Of a DNA stretch of 23,795 bases, positions 14,983 to 23,025 are shown piece by piece. Numbering within the stretch: the first letter of the stretch is position 1; each line of letters opens with the position of its first letter. The DNA is from Leptolyngbya sp. SIO4C1. Lineage in GTDB: Bacteria; Cyanobacteriota; Cyanobacteriia; Phormidesmidales; Phormidesmidaceae. Under the pieces are notes generated by a model that saw only the letters and a list, made by a program, of their open reading frames with translations, searched no databases and was not told the DNA's origin. The position numbers were made by a program, and so were the translations under genes. The stretch spans positions 1-23,795 of the forward strand of contig JAAHIA010000020.1 of the NCBI GenBank assembly GCA_010671975.1, read 5' to 3'.

Positions 14983-16323
14983 CTATAGGTTTAGGCCCCA
15001 AATTTGCCGATCGCGCGGGCCAAAGGTAGGGTCAATCATTTGTGCCTGCTGGCGATAGGCATTGGCCCGGTCGGTTTGACCCAGCTGCTGAGCAACGCCG
15101 CTAGCGCGGGCGTAGATGACGGCACTGCGGCGGCCGGTGGCAATTGCCTCTGCGAGTACGGCCTGTGCTGCCTGCCAGCGACCGAGGCGAGTCAGCACCC
15201 AGGCGTAGGTATCCAGCGTTTCCACATCGCGCCGCACCTGCAGGTCTGCCTCCATCAGCGCCAGCGCTTCTGGCAAATCAGCAGCGTGATCGCGCGCCAG
15301 CAGCAGTCGGGCCAGCTCCCGCCGATGCCCAAACGTGCTTAGATCCTGATGCTGACGAAATAGGTCCTCGGCCTGCTGCCAGAGCGTTTCTGCCGCAGCG
15401 CGGTGGCCGCGCAGCTGCTCTACCTGAGCTAGCCCCTGCAGCGCCACATGATCCCAAACGTTGGGATAGTCGCGCGAGATAAATACCTGCTGGTAGTGCC
15501 TGATAGCAGCGCGGTAATGGCCGCGTCGGGTTTCGAGCTGGGCCAGTCGGGTCAGCGCCAGCGGATAGCGCGGCAGAATGCGCAGCGCTTCTTGATAGAG
15601 CTGTTCGGCCTGTGCCAGCTCACCCCGATCGGCATAGACCTGAGCCATCAGCGTTCTCACCCAGGCAGAGCTGCCAGCTTCTTCAGGTTCTTCGGCTGCC
15701 AGCGCAGTTTGAAAGGTCTGCAATGCCGCCGCATCTTCGCCTTTAGCAACCTGCACCAGCGCCCTGAGCGCCGCGCTGCCTAAGCTGGGCAGTTGCTGAC
15801 TTAGCTGCTTGGCAGCGATTTCTGCCTGAGCGATATGGCCTTTGCCCAGCTGCGCCGTGACTAGGATAGCCAGCGCCCCTTCATGCTGCGGCTGAGCCTC
15901 TAGCACCTGCTGCGCCTGCGCGATCGCGCGGTCAAAATCGTGCGTCGCTTCAGCAACGTTGGCCAGGGCCAGCAGCGCCTCAGCGTTGTCATGCGGCAGG
16001 TTGGCTAACGACTGCGCCGCTGCCTGCTCTGCCAGCAGATACCAGTTAGCATCGCCGGTCGCCTGAGCCAGCTTGAGATAGACGGTCGCCAGCGCCGCGC
16101 GACTAAGCCCGTCAGCCGGCGTCTGCTGAATACGAGTTCGATAAAAGGCTAGCGATTGCTCAAGCTGACCGGTGATATCCTGCCGAACCGGTTGCGTAAA
16201 CGGGTAGCGATAGGGTGATTCGGGTTGAGACAGTTGAAACATCAGCGGTAGCGCCAGCGATAGGGCCGCCCCAATTAGCAGACCTCGCGAGCGGGGCCGC
16301 CGCGCCCATACAGTGAGGGTCAT
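14983..16323 (-). CDS. TPR protein, membrane-anchored or secreted
   Basis: From ATG 16323 the protein has 446 residues. A basic start (WARRPRSR) and a hydrophobic stretch (about 14-30) form a signal anchor or signal peptide. The rest is a solenoid of tetratricopeptide repeats, clearest at about 105-145 (LLALANVAEATHDFDRAIAQ) and 220-270 (LMAQVYADRGELAQAEQLYQ). These act as scaffolds for protein complexes; no catalytic residues are seen. The frame opens at TTG 16344, but ATG 16323 has AAGG 8 bases upstream and a better N-terminus. It lies between DUF4331 and HupE on the same strand, so it may link an exported DUF4331 protein to the membrane protein; that is inference. Confidence 0.85.
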   Translation of the reverse strand: MTLTVWARRPRSRGLLIGAALSLALPLMFQLSQPESPYRYPFTQPVRQDITGQLEQSLAFYRTRIQQTPADGLSRAALATVYLKLAQATGDANWYLLAEQAAAQSLANLPHDNAEALLALANVAEATHDFDRAIAQAQQVLEAQPQHEGALAILVTAQLGKGHIAQAEIAAKQLSQQLPSLGSAALRALVQVAKGEDAAALQTFQTALAAEEPEEAGSSAWVRTLMAQVYADRGELAQAEQLYQEALRILPRYPLALTRLAQLETRRGHYRAAIRHYQQVFISRDYPNVWDHVALQGLAQVEQLRGHRAAAETLWQQAEDLFRQHQDLSTFGHRRELARLLLARDHAADLPEALALMEADLQVRRDVETLDTYAWVLTRLGRWQAAQAVLAEAIATGRRSAVIYARASGVAQQLGQTDRANAYRQQAQMIDPTFGPRDRQIWGLNL

Positions 16324-16363
16324 AGAACTTACCTTAGTGAGCAATAGAGAGGATTTAGAAGAG

Positions 16364-16393
16364 ACTGCGGGAGCGCCGCAGCGCTCCCGCAGT
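16364..16393 (-). other. Strong intercistronic hairpin between DUF4331 and TPR genes
   Basis: ACTGCGGGAGCG (16364-16375) pairs perfectly with CGCTCCCGCAGT (16382-16393), a 12-bp GC-rich stem with a 6-base loop. It begins 5 bases after the DUF4331 stop. On the minus strand it is followed by CTCTTCTAAATCC, not a T run, so it is not a classical terminator. It may protect the DUF4331 mRNA end or lower expression of the downstream TPR and HupE genes. Confidence 0.7.
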
Positions 16394-16398
16394 GACGG

Positions 16399-17643
16399 CT
16401 AGTTAGGCAGCGCCAGGTAGGGGAACATCGGCTCTAGCGGATCGTGTCCCTGCGCCGGGTTGCCAGGGGTGCCTGCGTAAGAGACGTTATCAGTTGCGAT
16501 CGCGCCGTCAGTCAGCACGCTCAGCGTAATGTCAATCACATCGTCTGCGAGCATCCGTCCGCGCACCGGGCTGCCCAGCGCGTTCAAGTCGTTGGCATAG
16601 CCGCTGGGGCCGCTGGTGTCAATTCGCATGACGTCCGGCAAAAAGGCCCCCAGCAGCGCGTTGGCTCGCTCCTCGCTATTTCCTATGGCTAGCAGCGTCT
16701 GCTTTGCCTGCGCCACAATTGGGCCGGCTGTTCTAGCAGCTGGGTTCTGACCAGCCAGGGCTGCAGCTTCAAAGTCTGGACCGACGCTGTTTAGCGCATT
16801 CAAAAAATCATTGTCGAGAATTAGCCCTTCGTTAATCGCCGGGCGGGCCAGCCGCTCTACCTGCACATATTCGCCGTTTTGCCCCGGCACGGATACCGTG
16901 GTCCAAATATCAAAAACTGAGGCATCGTCGCTACCCTGCAAGAACGCCTTCGGCACCCGGACGGCAATCGTGTTGACGTTATAGCCGGTAGTAAAATCAA
17001 CTGCCTGCTCCGGTGAGCGGAAGCCCACCGCCGGCCCTAGGCCAGCTGCGCCAGCCCGCACGCGGAAAAACTGCTCTACGTCAAAGAAGAACGGATCTTC
17101 GCGCAGCCCAGCAAACACCGACAGCCGTTCGCCATCTAGCGACACATGGCGCACATTGGGCGAACCGTCGGTAAGCGGCGTGGTTTTAGCACGAGCAGTG
17201 TCGGTCTCACCGTGGCGAATTGCAGTAACGGTCATGCGTTGCTCCTGCCTGCGATTGGGCGCATCAAACTCAAATCGCAGCGTCATATCCGCTTGGCCGG
17301 TGGCGGGCGCGTCTTTGTCGCTTGTTTGTGAGATATGAAACTCGTAGCGGGCATTGGTGCTGAAGTAGTACTGCTGTCGCGCTACCGAGCGCGGGTTGGT
17401 GTTCATAATCAGCACCAGATCGTCGGTCGAGGCGCTAGGATTTTGGTCGCCCTCGCGGAAGACATAGAGATCGGTTAGGTTGAGGTTGCGACCCTTGGTG
17501 TCAACTTCGCCATCATCGTGATCTGAGGCCTGCAGATAGTGGGCAGTGCCGCCCAGCGCCAGGGCCGTTCCTAAAATGACGCTGGTCAACCGGGCCAGGC
17601 CGCGCCGCTTAAAGATGTTGAAAGATTGATTAAACTTGATCAT
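16399..17643 (-). CDS. Exported DUF4331 family protein
   Basis: The 414-residue protein starts at ATG 17643 (AGGAAAA about 10 bases upstream); the open frame runs 23 codons further, but those residues precede the signal peptide and look unnatural. KRRGLARLTSVILGTALALG forms a signal peptide, with probable cleavage before SDHDDGEVD. The mature part has DUF4331 features: the opening SDH motif, then LNLTDLYVFREGDQ, then DDLVLIMNTNP, and later FDIWTTVSVPG. The family is exported and of unknown function. It is the first gene of a minus-strand run with TPR and HupE-like proteins, and diverges from an ECF sigma factor gene across 241 bases, which suggests it is the main target of that sigma factor. 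Confidence 0.88.
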   Translation of the reverse strand: MIKFNQSFNIFKRRGLARLTSVILGTALALGGTAHYLQASDHDDGEVDTKGRNLNLTDLYVFREGDQNPSASTDDLVLIMNTNPRSVARQQYYFSTNARYEFHISQTSDKDAPATGQADMTLRFEFDAPNRRQEQRMTVTAIRHGETDTARAKTTPLTDGSPNVRHVSLDGERLSVFAGLREDPFFFDVEQFFRVRAGAAGLGPAVGFRSPEQAVDFTTGYNVNTIAVRVPKAFLQGSDDASVFDIWTTVSVPGQNGEYVQVERLARPAINEGLILDNDFLNALNSVGPDFEAAALAGQNPAARTAGPIVAQAKQTLLAIGNSEERANALLGAFLPDVMRIDTSGPSGYANDLNALGSPVRGRMLADDVIDITLSVLTDGAIATDNVSYAGTPGNPAQGHDPLEPMFPYLALPN

Positions 17644-17757
17644 GGTTAGGTTTTCCTGAAGAATACAAAAACCGTCCTTGCGGACCGGGAGGATCGCGAT
17701 CGTCAGCGCCACAGAAAACAGGCAAACTCTAAAAATTAGACATAAAAGCCTGTCAGT

Positions 17758-17775
17758 GTAGGAAAGCTTGCCTAC
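17758..17775. promoter_or_regulatory. 18-bp near-palindrome in the DUF4331/sigma divergent region
   Basis: GTAGGAAAGCTTGCCTAC reads as GTAGG-A-AAGCTT-G-CCTAC: 16 of 18 positions are symmetric. It lies 115 bases before the DUF4331 ATG and 109 bases before the sigma ATG, close to the middle of the gap. It is a candidate operator serving both arms. Confidence 0.45.
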
Positions 17776-17884
17776 TCCGTCAGTTAGCGCTGGTTTTCGT
17801 CAATCTAAAAGGGAATACGCCAGAAAAAGTCGATTGGATCTCTCAGGCTCCGCTTTTTTCCAAACAGACTCGCTGCGTGCTGCT

Positions 17885-18442
17885 ATGACCGCGCTGCCCT
17901 CTACGGATGAAACATTGCTCATTCACCGCGTAGTTCAGCGCGATCAGACAGCCTTGGGTCAGCTCTACGATCGCTACGCGCGGATGCTGTATGCGCTGGC
18001 TTTCAAAATTTTGAGCTCCGTCGAAGAGGCCGAAGAAACGGTTTTAGATGTGTTCGCTCAGGTTTGGCGCGATGCTCACCGCTATGATGCCAGCCGCAGC
18101 CGGGTAGATAGCTGGCTGTTTCTGATTACCCGCAGCCGCGCCCTCGATCGGCTAAGAAAGCGGCAGCGGCAGTCTAAGACAGTCGAAGCCGCGACGGTAG
18201 CCGTTCAGACGGCAGCGGATATTTTGCCGGAAGAGGCGTTGCTGATCACCGAGCGACGCGAGCAGGTGACGACAGCGATGGCACAGCTGCCGTCAGAGCA
18301 GCGTCAGGTAATTGAGCTCGCCTACTTCCAGGGGCTGAGCCAGTCAGAGATTGCTCAGCGATCGCAGCTCAAGCTAGGGACGGTCAAAACGCGCATTCGA
18401 CTGGGGCTCAAAAAGCTGAGAGGACTCTTAGAAAAAAATTAG
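17885..18442 (+). CDS. ECF-type RNA polymerase sigma factor
   Basis: This is a two-domain sigma-70 family protein of 185 residues. Sigma region 2 spans about 21-95 (ALGQLYDRYARMLYALAFKI, then VFAQVWRDAHRYD and WLFLITRSRALDRLRKR). Region 4 spans about 128-182 (QLPSEQRQVIELAYFQGLSQ, with helix-turn-helix SEIAQRSQLKLGTVKTRIR). Regions 1 and 3 are absent, as in ECF factors. The frame opens at TTG 17768, but that extension would begin inside the palindrome at 17758-17775, and ATG 17885 gives normal ECF length. No strong ribosome-binding site is visible. The next gene encodes a ChrR-like anti-sigma factor, the usual partner. The exact ECF group cannot be set without a tree. Confidence 0.93.
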   Translation: MTALPSTDETLLIHRVVQRDQTALGQLYDRYARMLYALAFKILSSVEEAEETVLDVFAQVWRDAHRYDASRSRVDSWLFLITRSRALDRLRKRQRQSKTVEAATVAVQTAADILPEEALLITERREQVTTAMAQLPSEQRQVIELAYFQGLSQSEIAQRSQLKLGTVKTRIRLGLKKLRGLLEKN

Positions 18443-18542
18443 AGCCAGCTGAGATCTGATTTGCGATCGCCAGCGTATACCTGAGTAGAGCCTGCATCCA
18501 TTGACCAGAGCAGGGAGCACACCACCGCGTTACGATAGAGGC

Positions 18543-19160
18543 ATGACAAACTCTAACGCTCCACGACCGTTTGATCAAGCAGACGAACTGGCCGCCCTCT
18601 ATGCGGTCGGTGCGCTAGACGCTGACGAGCTTGAGCAGGCTGAGCAGGTGCTGCAATCTTCTGAAACGTTTGCTCAGCAGGTGAGCGAGTACGAAGCTGC
18701 CGTATCGGCCATTCCCTACAGCCTGCCGCCGCTGCCGCTACCTGCCAATCTCAAAGATCGCCTGTTTCAGCGGATTGCCAAAGAAGATTCAACTGCGGCG
18801 GCTGCACTGGTCCAGCTGCTAGAGCAGTCAATCGCAGCGCTCAAGCAGCAGGCAGCTAGCCTCTCGAATTGGCAGCCGATGCCGGGTACTGACAGCGGCG
18901 AGATTGCCATTTGGCAGGCGGACGAAGCACGACGAGAAGTCGCGTTCTTTGCGCGTAAACCGCGCGGTTTATTTCCTCACCATGCTCACGCGAGCGGCGA
19001 GGTGGTGCTAGTGCTAGAAGGCGATTTTATGGTGGAAGGGCAGACATATGGCGTGGGCGATCGCATCTATGCCACGGCCATGACCCACCATCAGCCCAGT
19101 ACTGAGCAAGGCTGCCTGCTGCTCTGCATTTCCTCGATGGACGATGAGATTTTGAGCTAA
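18543..19160 (+). CDS. ChrR-like anti-sigma factor with cupin domain
   Basis: From ATG 18543 the protein has 205 residues in two parts. The N-terminal part (about 8-80, DELAALYAVGALDADELEQA) resembles the anti-sigma domain of ChrR, but contains no cysteine, so the zinc ligands normally found there are absent. The C-terminal part (about 110-200) is a cupin: His147 and His149 in PHHAHASGE, Glu153, and His183 in THHQP. Spacing between these four (2, 6, 36) matches the metal site I recall for ChrR of Rhodobacter sphaeroides, which releases its sigma factor in response to singlet oxygen. Two cysteines (191, 195) end the cupin. It lies 100 bases after the sigma gene and ends 3 bases from convergent recG. 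The frame is open 14 codons upstream with no support. Confidence 0.9.
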   Translation: MTNSNAPRPFDQADELAALYAVGALDADELEQAEQVLQSSETFAQQVSEYEAAVSAIPYSLPPLPLPANLKDRLFQRIAKEDSTAAAALVQLLEQSIAALKQQAASLSNWQPMPGTDSGEIAIWQADEARREVAFFARKPRGLFPHHAHASGEVVLVLEGDFMVEGQTYGVGDRIYATAMTHHQPSTEQGCLLLCISSMDDEILS

Positions 19161-19163
19161 GAG

Positions 19164-21677
19164 CTAGGTAAAAATTGCGCCGCCCATCAGCTTGCGGTAG
19201 CGGCGAGCCAGTTCAGCCTGCAGCAGCGGCCAGCGCTCGACCGTCGGATCTTCAGCTATGACGGCTTCAGCCGCTGTGCGGGCCAGCTCTAGTACGTCTT
19301 GATCTTCGACTAGGCTAGCCAGGGCAAAATCGGGTAGGCCCGACTGGCGGGTGCCCAGCACCTGACCCGGTCCGCGAAAGCGCAGATCCATTTCTGAGAT
19401 AAAAAAACCGTCCTGCGATTGCTCCAACACTTTCAACCGCTGCAGCGCTGGCTCGCTGCGGGTGCTGCTCATCAGCAAGCAAAAAGACTGATCGGCCCCC
19501 CGCCCAACTCGCCCGCGCAGCTGGTGAAGCTGCGATAGGCCAAACCGCTCGGCGTGCTCAATTAGCATAACGCTGGCATTTGGCACATCCACACCGACTT
19601 CAACCACTGTCGTAGAAACTAGGATCTGCGTTGAGCGATCGCGAAACGCCAGGATCGCCGCGTCTTTTTCTGCCGAAGACAGACGGCCGTGCAGCAGGCC
19701 TACCTTAAACTCAGAGAAAACCACTTCGCTTAGCCGCTGATGCTCTTCAATGGCCGACCGGAGATCCAGCTTTTCAGATTCATCGACCAGCGGCAGCACG
19801 ATGTAGACCTGCCGACCCTGCGCAATTTCGCGCCGGATTAGGTCGTAGGCGTGGTTGCGATCGCGTCCGGTGAGCAGCGTAGTCTTGATTGCTTTACGGC
19901 CGGGCGGCAGTTCGTCGATCTGGCTCACATCGAGATCGCCGTGCAGCGTCAGCGCTAGCGTTCGAGGGATAGGCGTTGCCGTCAGCGTTAGCACGTGCGG
20001 ATTGTCCCCCTTTTGCTGCAGCCTAGCGCGCTGGGCCACGCCGAAGCGATGCTGCTCATCAATCGTGACGAGCCCTAAGTTTATAAATTTGACTGGGTCT
20101 TCAATCAGCGCGTGCGTGCCCACCAGCACCGGCAGTTCCCCAGTTTCTAGCTGCGTGTGAATTTCGCGACGCTTGGCCGCCTTGGTGGAGCCGGTCAGCA
20201 GCTCTACCGGCAGGTGCAGCAGATTGAACCACTCGACTAGCTTACGATAGTGCTGCTCGGCCAGTACCTCGGTGGGGGCCATCAGCGCTGCCTGATAGCC
20301 AGTTTGAATAGCGGCTAAAATCGCCACCACCGCCACCACCGTTTTACCCGAGCCCACATCGCCCTGCACCAGTCGATTCATCGGCGTTGGCTGCTGCAGG
20401 TCGTTGAGAATTTCCTGCACCACTCGCTGCTGCGCGCCAGTCATCTCAAAGGGCAGCACCTGATAAAACTGGTCAATCAGCTCGCCGGTGGGCGCCATCT
20501 GAATTTGGGTTTGCTCAGCTTGCTGCTGCTTGCGGCGGCGCAGCAAACCTAGCTGCAGATAGAAAAACTCATCGAAGATTAGCCGACGCCGAGCCACCGC
20601 TAGATCATCGCTATTGGCCGGGAAGTGAATATTTGCGATCGCCCCCGGCAGCTGTACCAGACCATAGCGCTGACGCAGCTCAGCCGGCAGCGGATCGCGA
20701 ATCTCAGCCGCTGCGGGCAGCGCCCGTACCACAGCCCGCCGCACCAGATCGGCCCCGACCCCCTCCGTCAGCGGATAGACCGGCACCACTCGCCCAACAA
20801 TGCTGGAATCAATAGCGGCTTCAGCGCTCTCTAGCACTTCAATATCAGGGTCTTCGAGCGTGATGCCGTACTTTCCCTGCTTGACGAGGCCCGAAGCAGC
20901 CACCACGCAGCCGCGTGGATAGAGCCGCTTTTGCCGCTCCTGCCAGCCGCGATTGTTAAAGCGTGTCCCAGCGTAGAAGCGACTGACCTTGAGCGTACCG
21001 GTGCCGTCATACAGGCTCAGCTCAAAGATGGTTAGCTTTTTATTGCGCGGGCTGCTAAAGCAGTTGCAGCGCTTTACAGTAGCCACGACAGTTACGGTCT
21101 CACCGGCCGTCAGGTCGCGAATTTTGACCTGACGGGCATAGTCAATATGGTCGCGCGGATAGTAGTAGAGCATATCGCGCACGGTATACAGGCCGAGCTT
21201 AGCCAGCCGCTCGCTATTTTTTGGGCCAATGCCCTTGAGATAGGTCAGCGCCTGCTCGAGCGGATGGGTCTCTCTCACGCTGTAGGGCGTTTGGGGCGAG
21301 GCTGCTACTAGCGTTTTGGTTTTTGTCTGTTTGGTTTTTGTCTGCCTGGCCTGGCGCGGCTGACGCTCTGCGACGGTCTGAGGCTGGCTGTCACTAACCG
21401 GGTTTAACGTCTGTAGCGTCTTACGAGTTTGGTGCAGAAAGCGGCGCGCATCGGCTACTAAATGCTGCCGCTGGGCAAAGCTTAGATCGCCGTAGCGGGT
21501 AAAGTCGGCAGCGAGTGCCTGCCAGCGTTCTTGCTCTAGCGGCGGCAGGGTGACCGGCGGCGTCTGCAAACTCTCTCGCAAAAACTCGCTAAATCGCTGC
21601 TGATGCCCTTCGAGATCGTTGAAGCCGCTATCGGCCTCAATGCTGAGCGCTTTCTGTATCCGAATCCAGTCTGGCAT
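19164..21677 (-). CDS. recG: ATP-dependent DNA helicase RecG
   Basis: RecG remodels stalled replication forks and branch-migrates recombination intermediates. The 837-residue protein has the full set of superfamily-2 motifs: GDVGSGKTV (439-447), the DEQH box (540-543), TATPIPRT (566-573), and QLRGRVGRG toward the C-terminus. The OB-fold/wedge region lies at about 140-290 (LTYLKGIGPKNSERLAKLGL is the classic start of conserved RecG). It is longer than E. coli RecG (693) because of a ~135-residue N-terminal extension, as in other cyanobacteria, with a basic linker holding a short repeat (RQTKTKQTKTK, about 111-121). It starts 5 bases after the upstream unrecognised gene, with the same strand and probably the same mRNA. 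Confidence 0.97.
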   Translation of the reverse strand: MPDWIRIQKALSIEADSGFNDLEGHQQRFSEFLRESLQTPPVTLPPLEQERWQALAADFTRYGDLSFAQRQHLVADARRFLHQTRKTLQTLNPVSDSQPQTVAERQPRQARQTKTKQTKTKTLVAASPQTPYSVRETHPLEQALTYLKGIGPKNSERLAKLGLYTVRDMLYYYPRDHIDYARQVKIRDLTAGETVTVVATVKRCNCFSSPRNKKLTIFELSLYDGTGTLKVSRFYAGTRFNNRGWQERQKRLYPRGCVVAASGLVKQGKYGITLEDPDIEVLESAEAAIDSSIVGRVVPVYPLTEGVGADLVRRAVVRALPAAAEIRDPLPAELRQRYGLVQLPGAIANIHFPANSDDLAVARRRLIFDEFFYLQLGLLRRRKQQQAEQTQIQMAPTGELIDQFYQVLPFEMTGAQQRVVQEILNDLQQPTPMNRLVQGDVGSGKTVVAVVAILAAIQTGYQAALMAPTEVLAEQHYRKLVEWFNLLHLPVELLTGSTKAAKRREIHTQLETGELPVLVGTHALIEDPVKFINLGLVTIDEQHRFGVAQRARLQQKGDNPHVLTLTATPIPRTLALTLHGDLDVSQIDELPPGRKAIKTTLLTGRDRNHAYDLIRREIAQGRQVYIVLPLVDESEKLDLRSAIEEHQRLSEVVFSEFKVGLLHGRLSSAEKDAAILAFRDRSTQILVSTTVVEVGVDVPNASVMLIEHAERFGLSQLHQLRGRVGRGADQSFCLLMSSTRSEPALQRLKVLEQSQDGFFISEMDLRFRGPGQVLGTRQSGLPDFALASLVEDQDVLELARTAAEAVIAEDPTVERWPLLQAELARRYRKLMGGAIFT
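21318..21347. repeat. 15-bp tandem duplication within recG linker
   Basis: GGTTTTTGTCTGTTT (21318-21332) is followed directly by GGTTTTTGTCTGCCT (21333-21347), the same 15-mer except for the last bases. It encodes the repeated Q-T-K-T-K of the RecG N-terminal linker and preserves frame. Confidence 0.8.
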
Positions 21678-21682
21678 GGGCC

Positions 21683-22840
21683 TCAGTCATCAATCCAGCT
21701 AGCCCGCCAGGCATCTTCAGCCTGTGCGATCGCCAGCTCTCGCTGCATTTTCTGATAGCTCATCCCTAGCTGCTTCAGCTGACTCTGCTTTTCACGAATG
21801 CGACGGCGCCACAGCGACAGCGTGGGGTCGGCAAATTCGATTTCTGAGAGCCGCAGGTTAACAATCACAAAGTCGGGAAAGGCTTCTAGCTCAATCAGCT
21901 TGGGCCGGCGACGACGCTTAGAGCGCGGCCGCTCTTCGTCCTCATCGAGCTTATGCATAACTTTAATCGACAGCTGCAAAAGGTTGGGAACGTTCATTGG
22001 CGCCGGCGACATGCCTTCTGACTCACTGGCCGCTGCTAGCAGCGGTTTGGGCATATCGGGCACGATTTTGGCCTGCTGCAGCATATAGTTTGCCGTCTCA
22101 GACACGGCCTTAAGCACGTCGCGAATTGCCTTCTCGGTCAAAAACTGCTGCTTGATCAGCTGAACAGCATCTAAGGGAAGCAGCTCTTCAGGCTCAGAGG
22201 CCGCCTCAGGGACTACCTCATCGCCTACAGCCGCCTCACTGATGGGCACAGGCTCATCAAGTATAGGCGCATCAGGCATAGGCTCCACTGGCTCAGCTGC
22301 CTCATCGGATTCTTCTGCTAAGAGCTTAGAAGCTAGGGCCTCAACTGCCTGGGTGCGATCGCTAAATTCAGCCAGATCGGCTTCATCAAAGCTGGTTTCG
22401 TCTAGCTCATCGCCGTCAAATTCACCAATTCCGAGCTCTGCCAGCTCGGCTTCTAGGTCGCTGCTGTCTGCCTCGTCGGTCTCCGCTTCGGGCCGTAAAA
22501 ACAGCTGCTTAATCACCGACAGCTTATCTTCACTCTCAGGTGTGCGGCTTAGCTGTTTAGTCTCAGCCCAGCGCTCACTGAGCTGCTCATAGATCTGCTG
22601 GCCCAAGCGCCGAATCGCCCGCTGCAGCTTTTCGCGCTGACTAAAAGACAGGTTTAAAAACTGGTCAGGATACACATGGGTACACAGATGATACACAGCC
22701 AGCGCTAGCTGCCGCTGCCCCGACTGACTAAGGGCTTCGAAATACTTCTGATATAGCTCATCAAGCTCATCTGCAATGCTGTCGGTTTGGGTCTGCAGTC
22801 GGGCGAGCGACTGTTCAATTTGACCACTTGCTCTGACCAT
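21683..22840 (-). CDS. Acidic cyanobacterial protein of unknown function upstream of recG
   Basis: I do not recognise a family. The 385-residue protein has a helical N-terminal part (about 1-110) that looks folded, with coiled-coil-like SLARLQTQTDSIADELDELY and YHLCTHVYPDQFLNLSFSQR. The middle (about 125-235) is very acidic (for example EADLAEFSD and the EEPEEL-type runs) and probably disordered. The C-terminal part (about 235-385) is again ordered: AVSETANYMLQQAKIVP, a basic cluster RSKRRRRPK, then FVIVNLRLSEIEFADPTLSL and a closing helix ending AWRASWIDD. There is no signal or membrane segment. Position between tsf and recG, 5 bases before recG, suggests co-transcription; a link to replication repair or translation is only positional. 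Confidence 0.82.
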   Translation of the reverse strand: MVRASGQIEQSLARLQTQTDSIADELDELYQKYFEALSQSGQRQLALAVYHLCTHVYPDQFLNLSFSQREKLQRAIRRLGQQIYEQLSERWAETKQLSRTPESEDKLSVIKQLFLRPEAETDEADSSDLEAELAELGIGEFDGDELDETSFDEADLAEFSDRTQAVEALASKLLAEESDEAAEPVEPMPDAPILDEPVPISEAAVGDEVVPEAASEPEELLPLDAVQLIKQQFLTEKAIRDVLKAVSETANYMLQQAKIVPDMPKPLLAAASESEGMSPAPMNVPNLLQLSIKVMHKLDEDEERPRSKRRRRPKLIELEAFPDFVIVNLRLSEIEFADPTLSLWRRRIREKQSQLKQLGMSYQKMQRELAIAQAEDAWRASWIDD

Positions 22841-22948
22841 AGGTTCGCTGTGATTCTCCCCCTAGCCTATCAACAAGCTATTCGGGTTGGCAGGACTTTG
22901 CCTGGCAAACGCCTTAGAAAATGCCCAAACAGGCGCTCAAGTCAACGC

Positions 22949-22976
22949 AAAAAGGACTTGGTAGACCAAGCCCTTT
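22949..22976 (-). terminator. Terminator of tsf
   Basis: On the minus strand AAAGG-G-CTTGGT pairs with ACCAAG-T-CCTTT (22976-22951) as a 12-bp stem with one G-T pair and a 2-base loop, followed by further T. It lies about 50 bases after the tsf stop. Confidence 0.75.
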
Positions 22977-23025
22977 GATAAAGCACTGACTACAAGATCG
23001 GCCAGCTAGCGCTGCCGATGATGCG

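Noticed and set aside
17758..17790. ECF-type promoter GGAAAG...CGTC in front of the sigma gene
   Set aside because: The spacer is only about 11 bases against the usual 15-16, so the match is probably chance.
22242..22592. Ser-rich plus-strand open frame
   Set aside because: It is the complement of the acidic region of the 385-residue gene (Glu/Asp codons read backwards give Ser).
22887..22908. Imperfect inverted repeat TTGGCAGG...CCTGGCAA before the recG-upstream gene
   Set aside because: One mismatch and no further support; too weak to call an operator.
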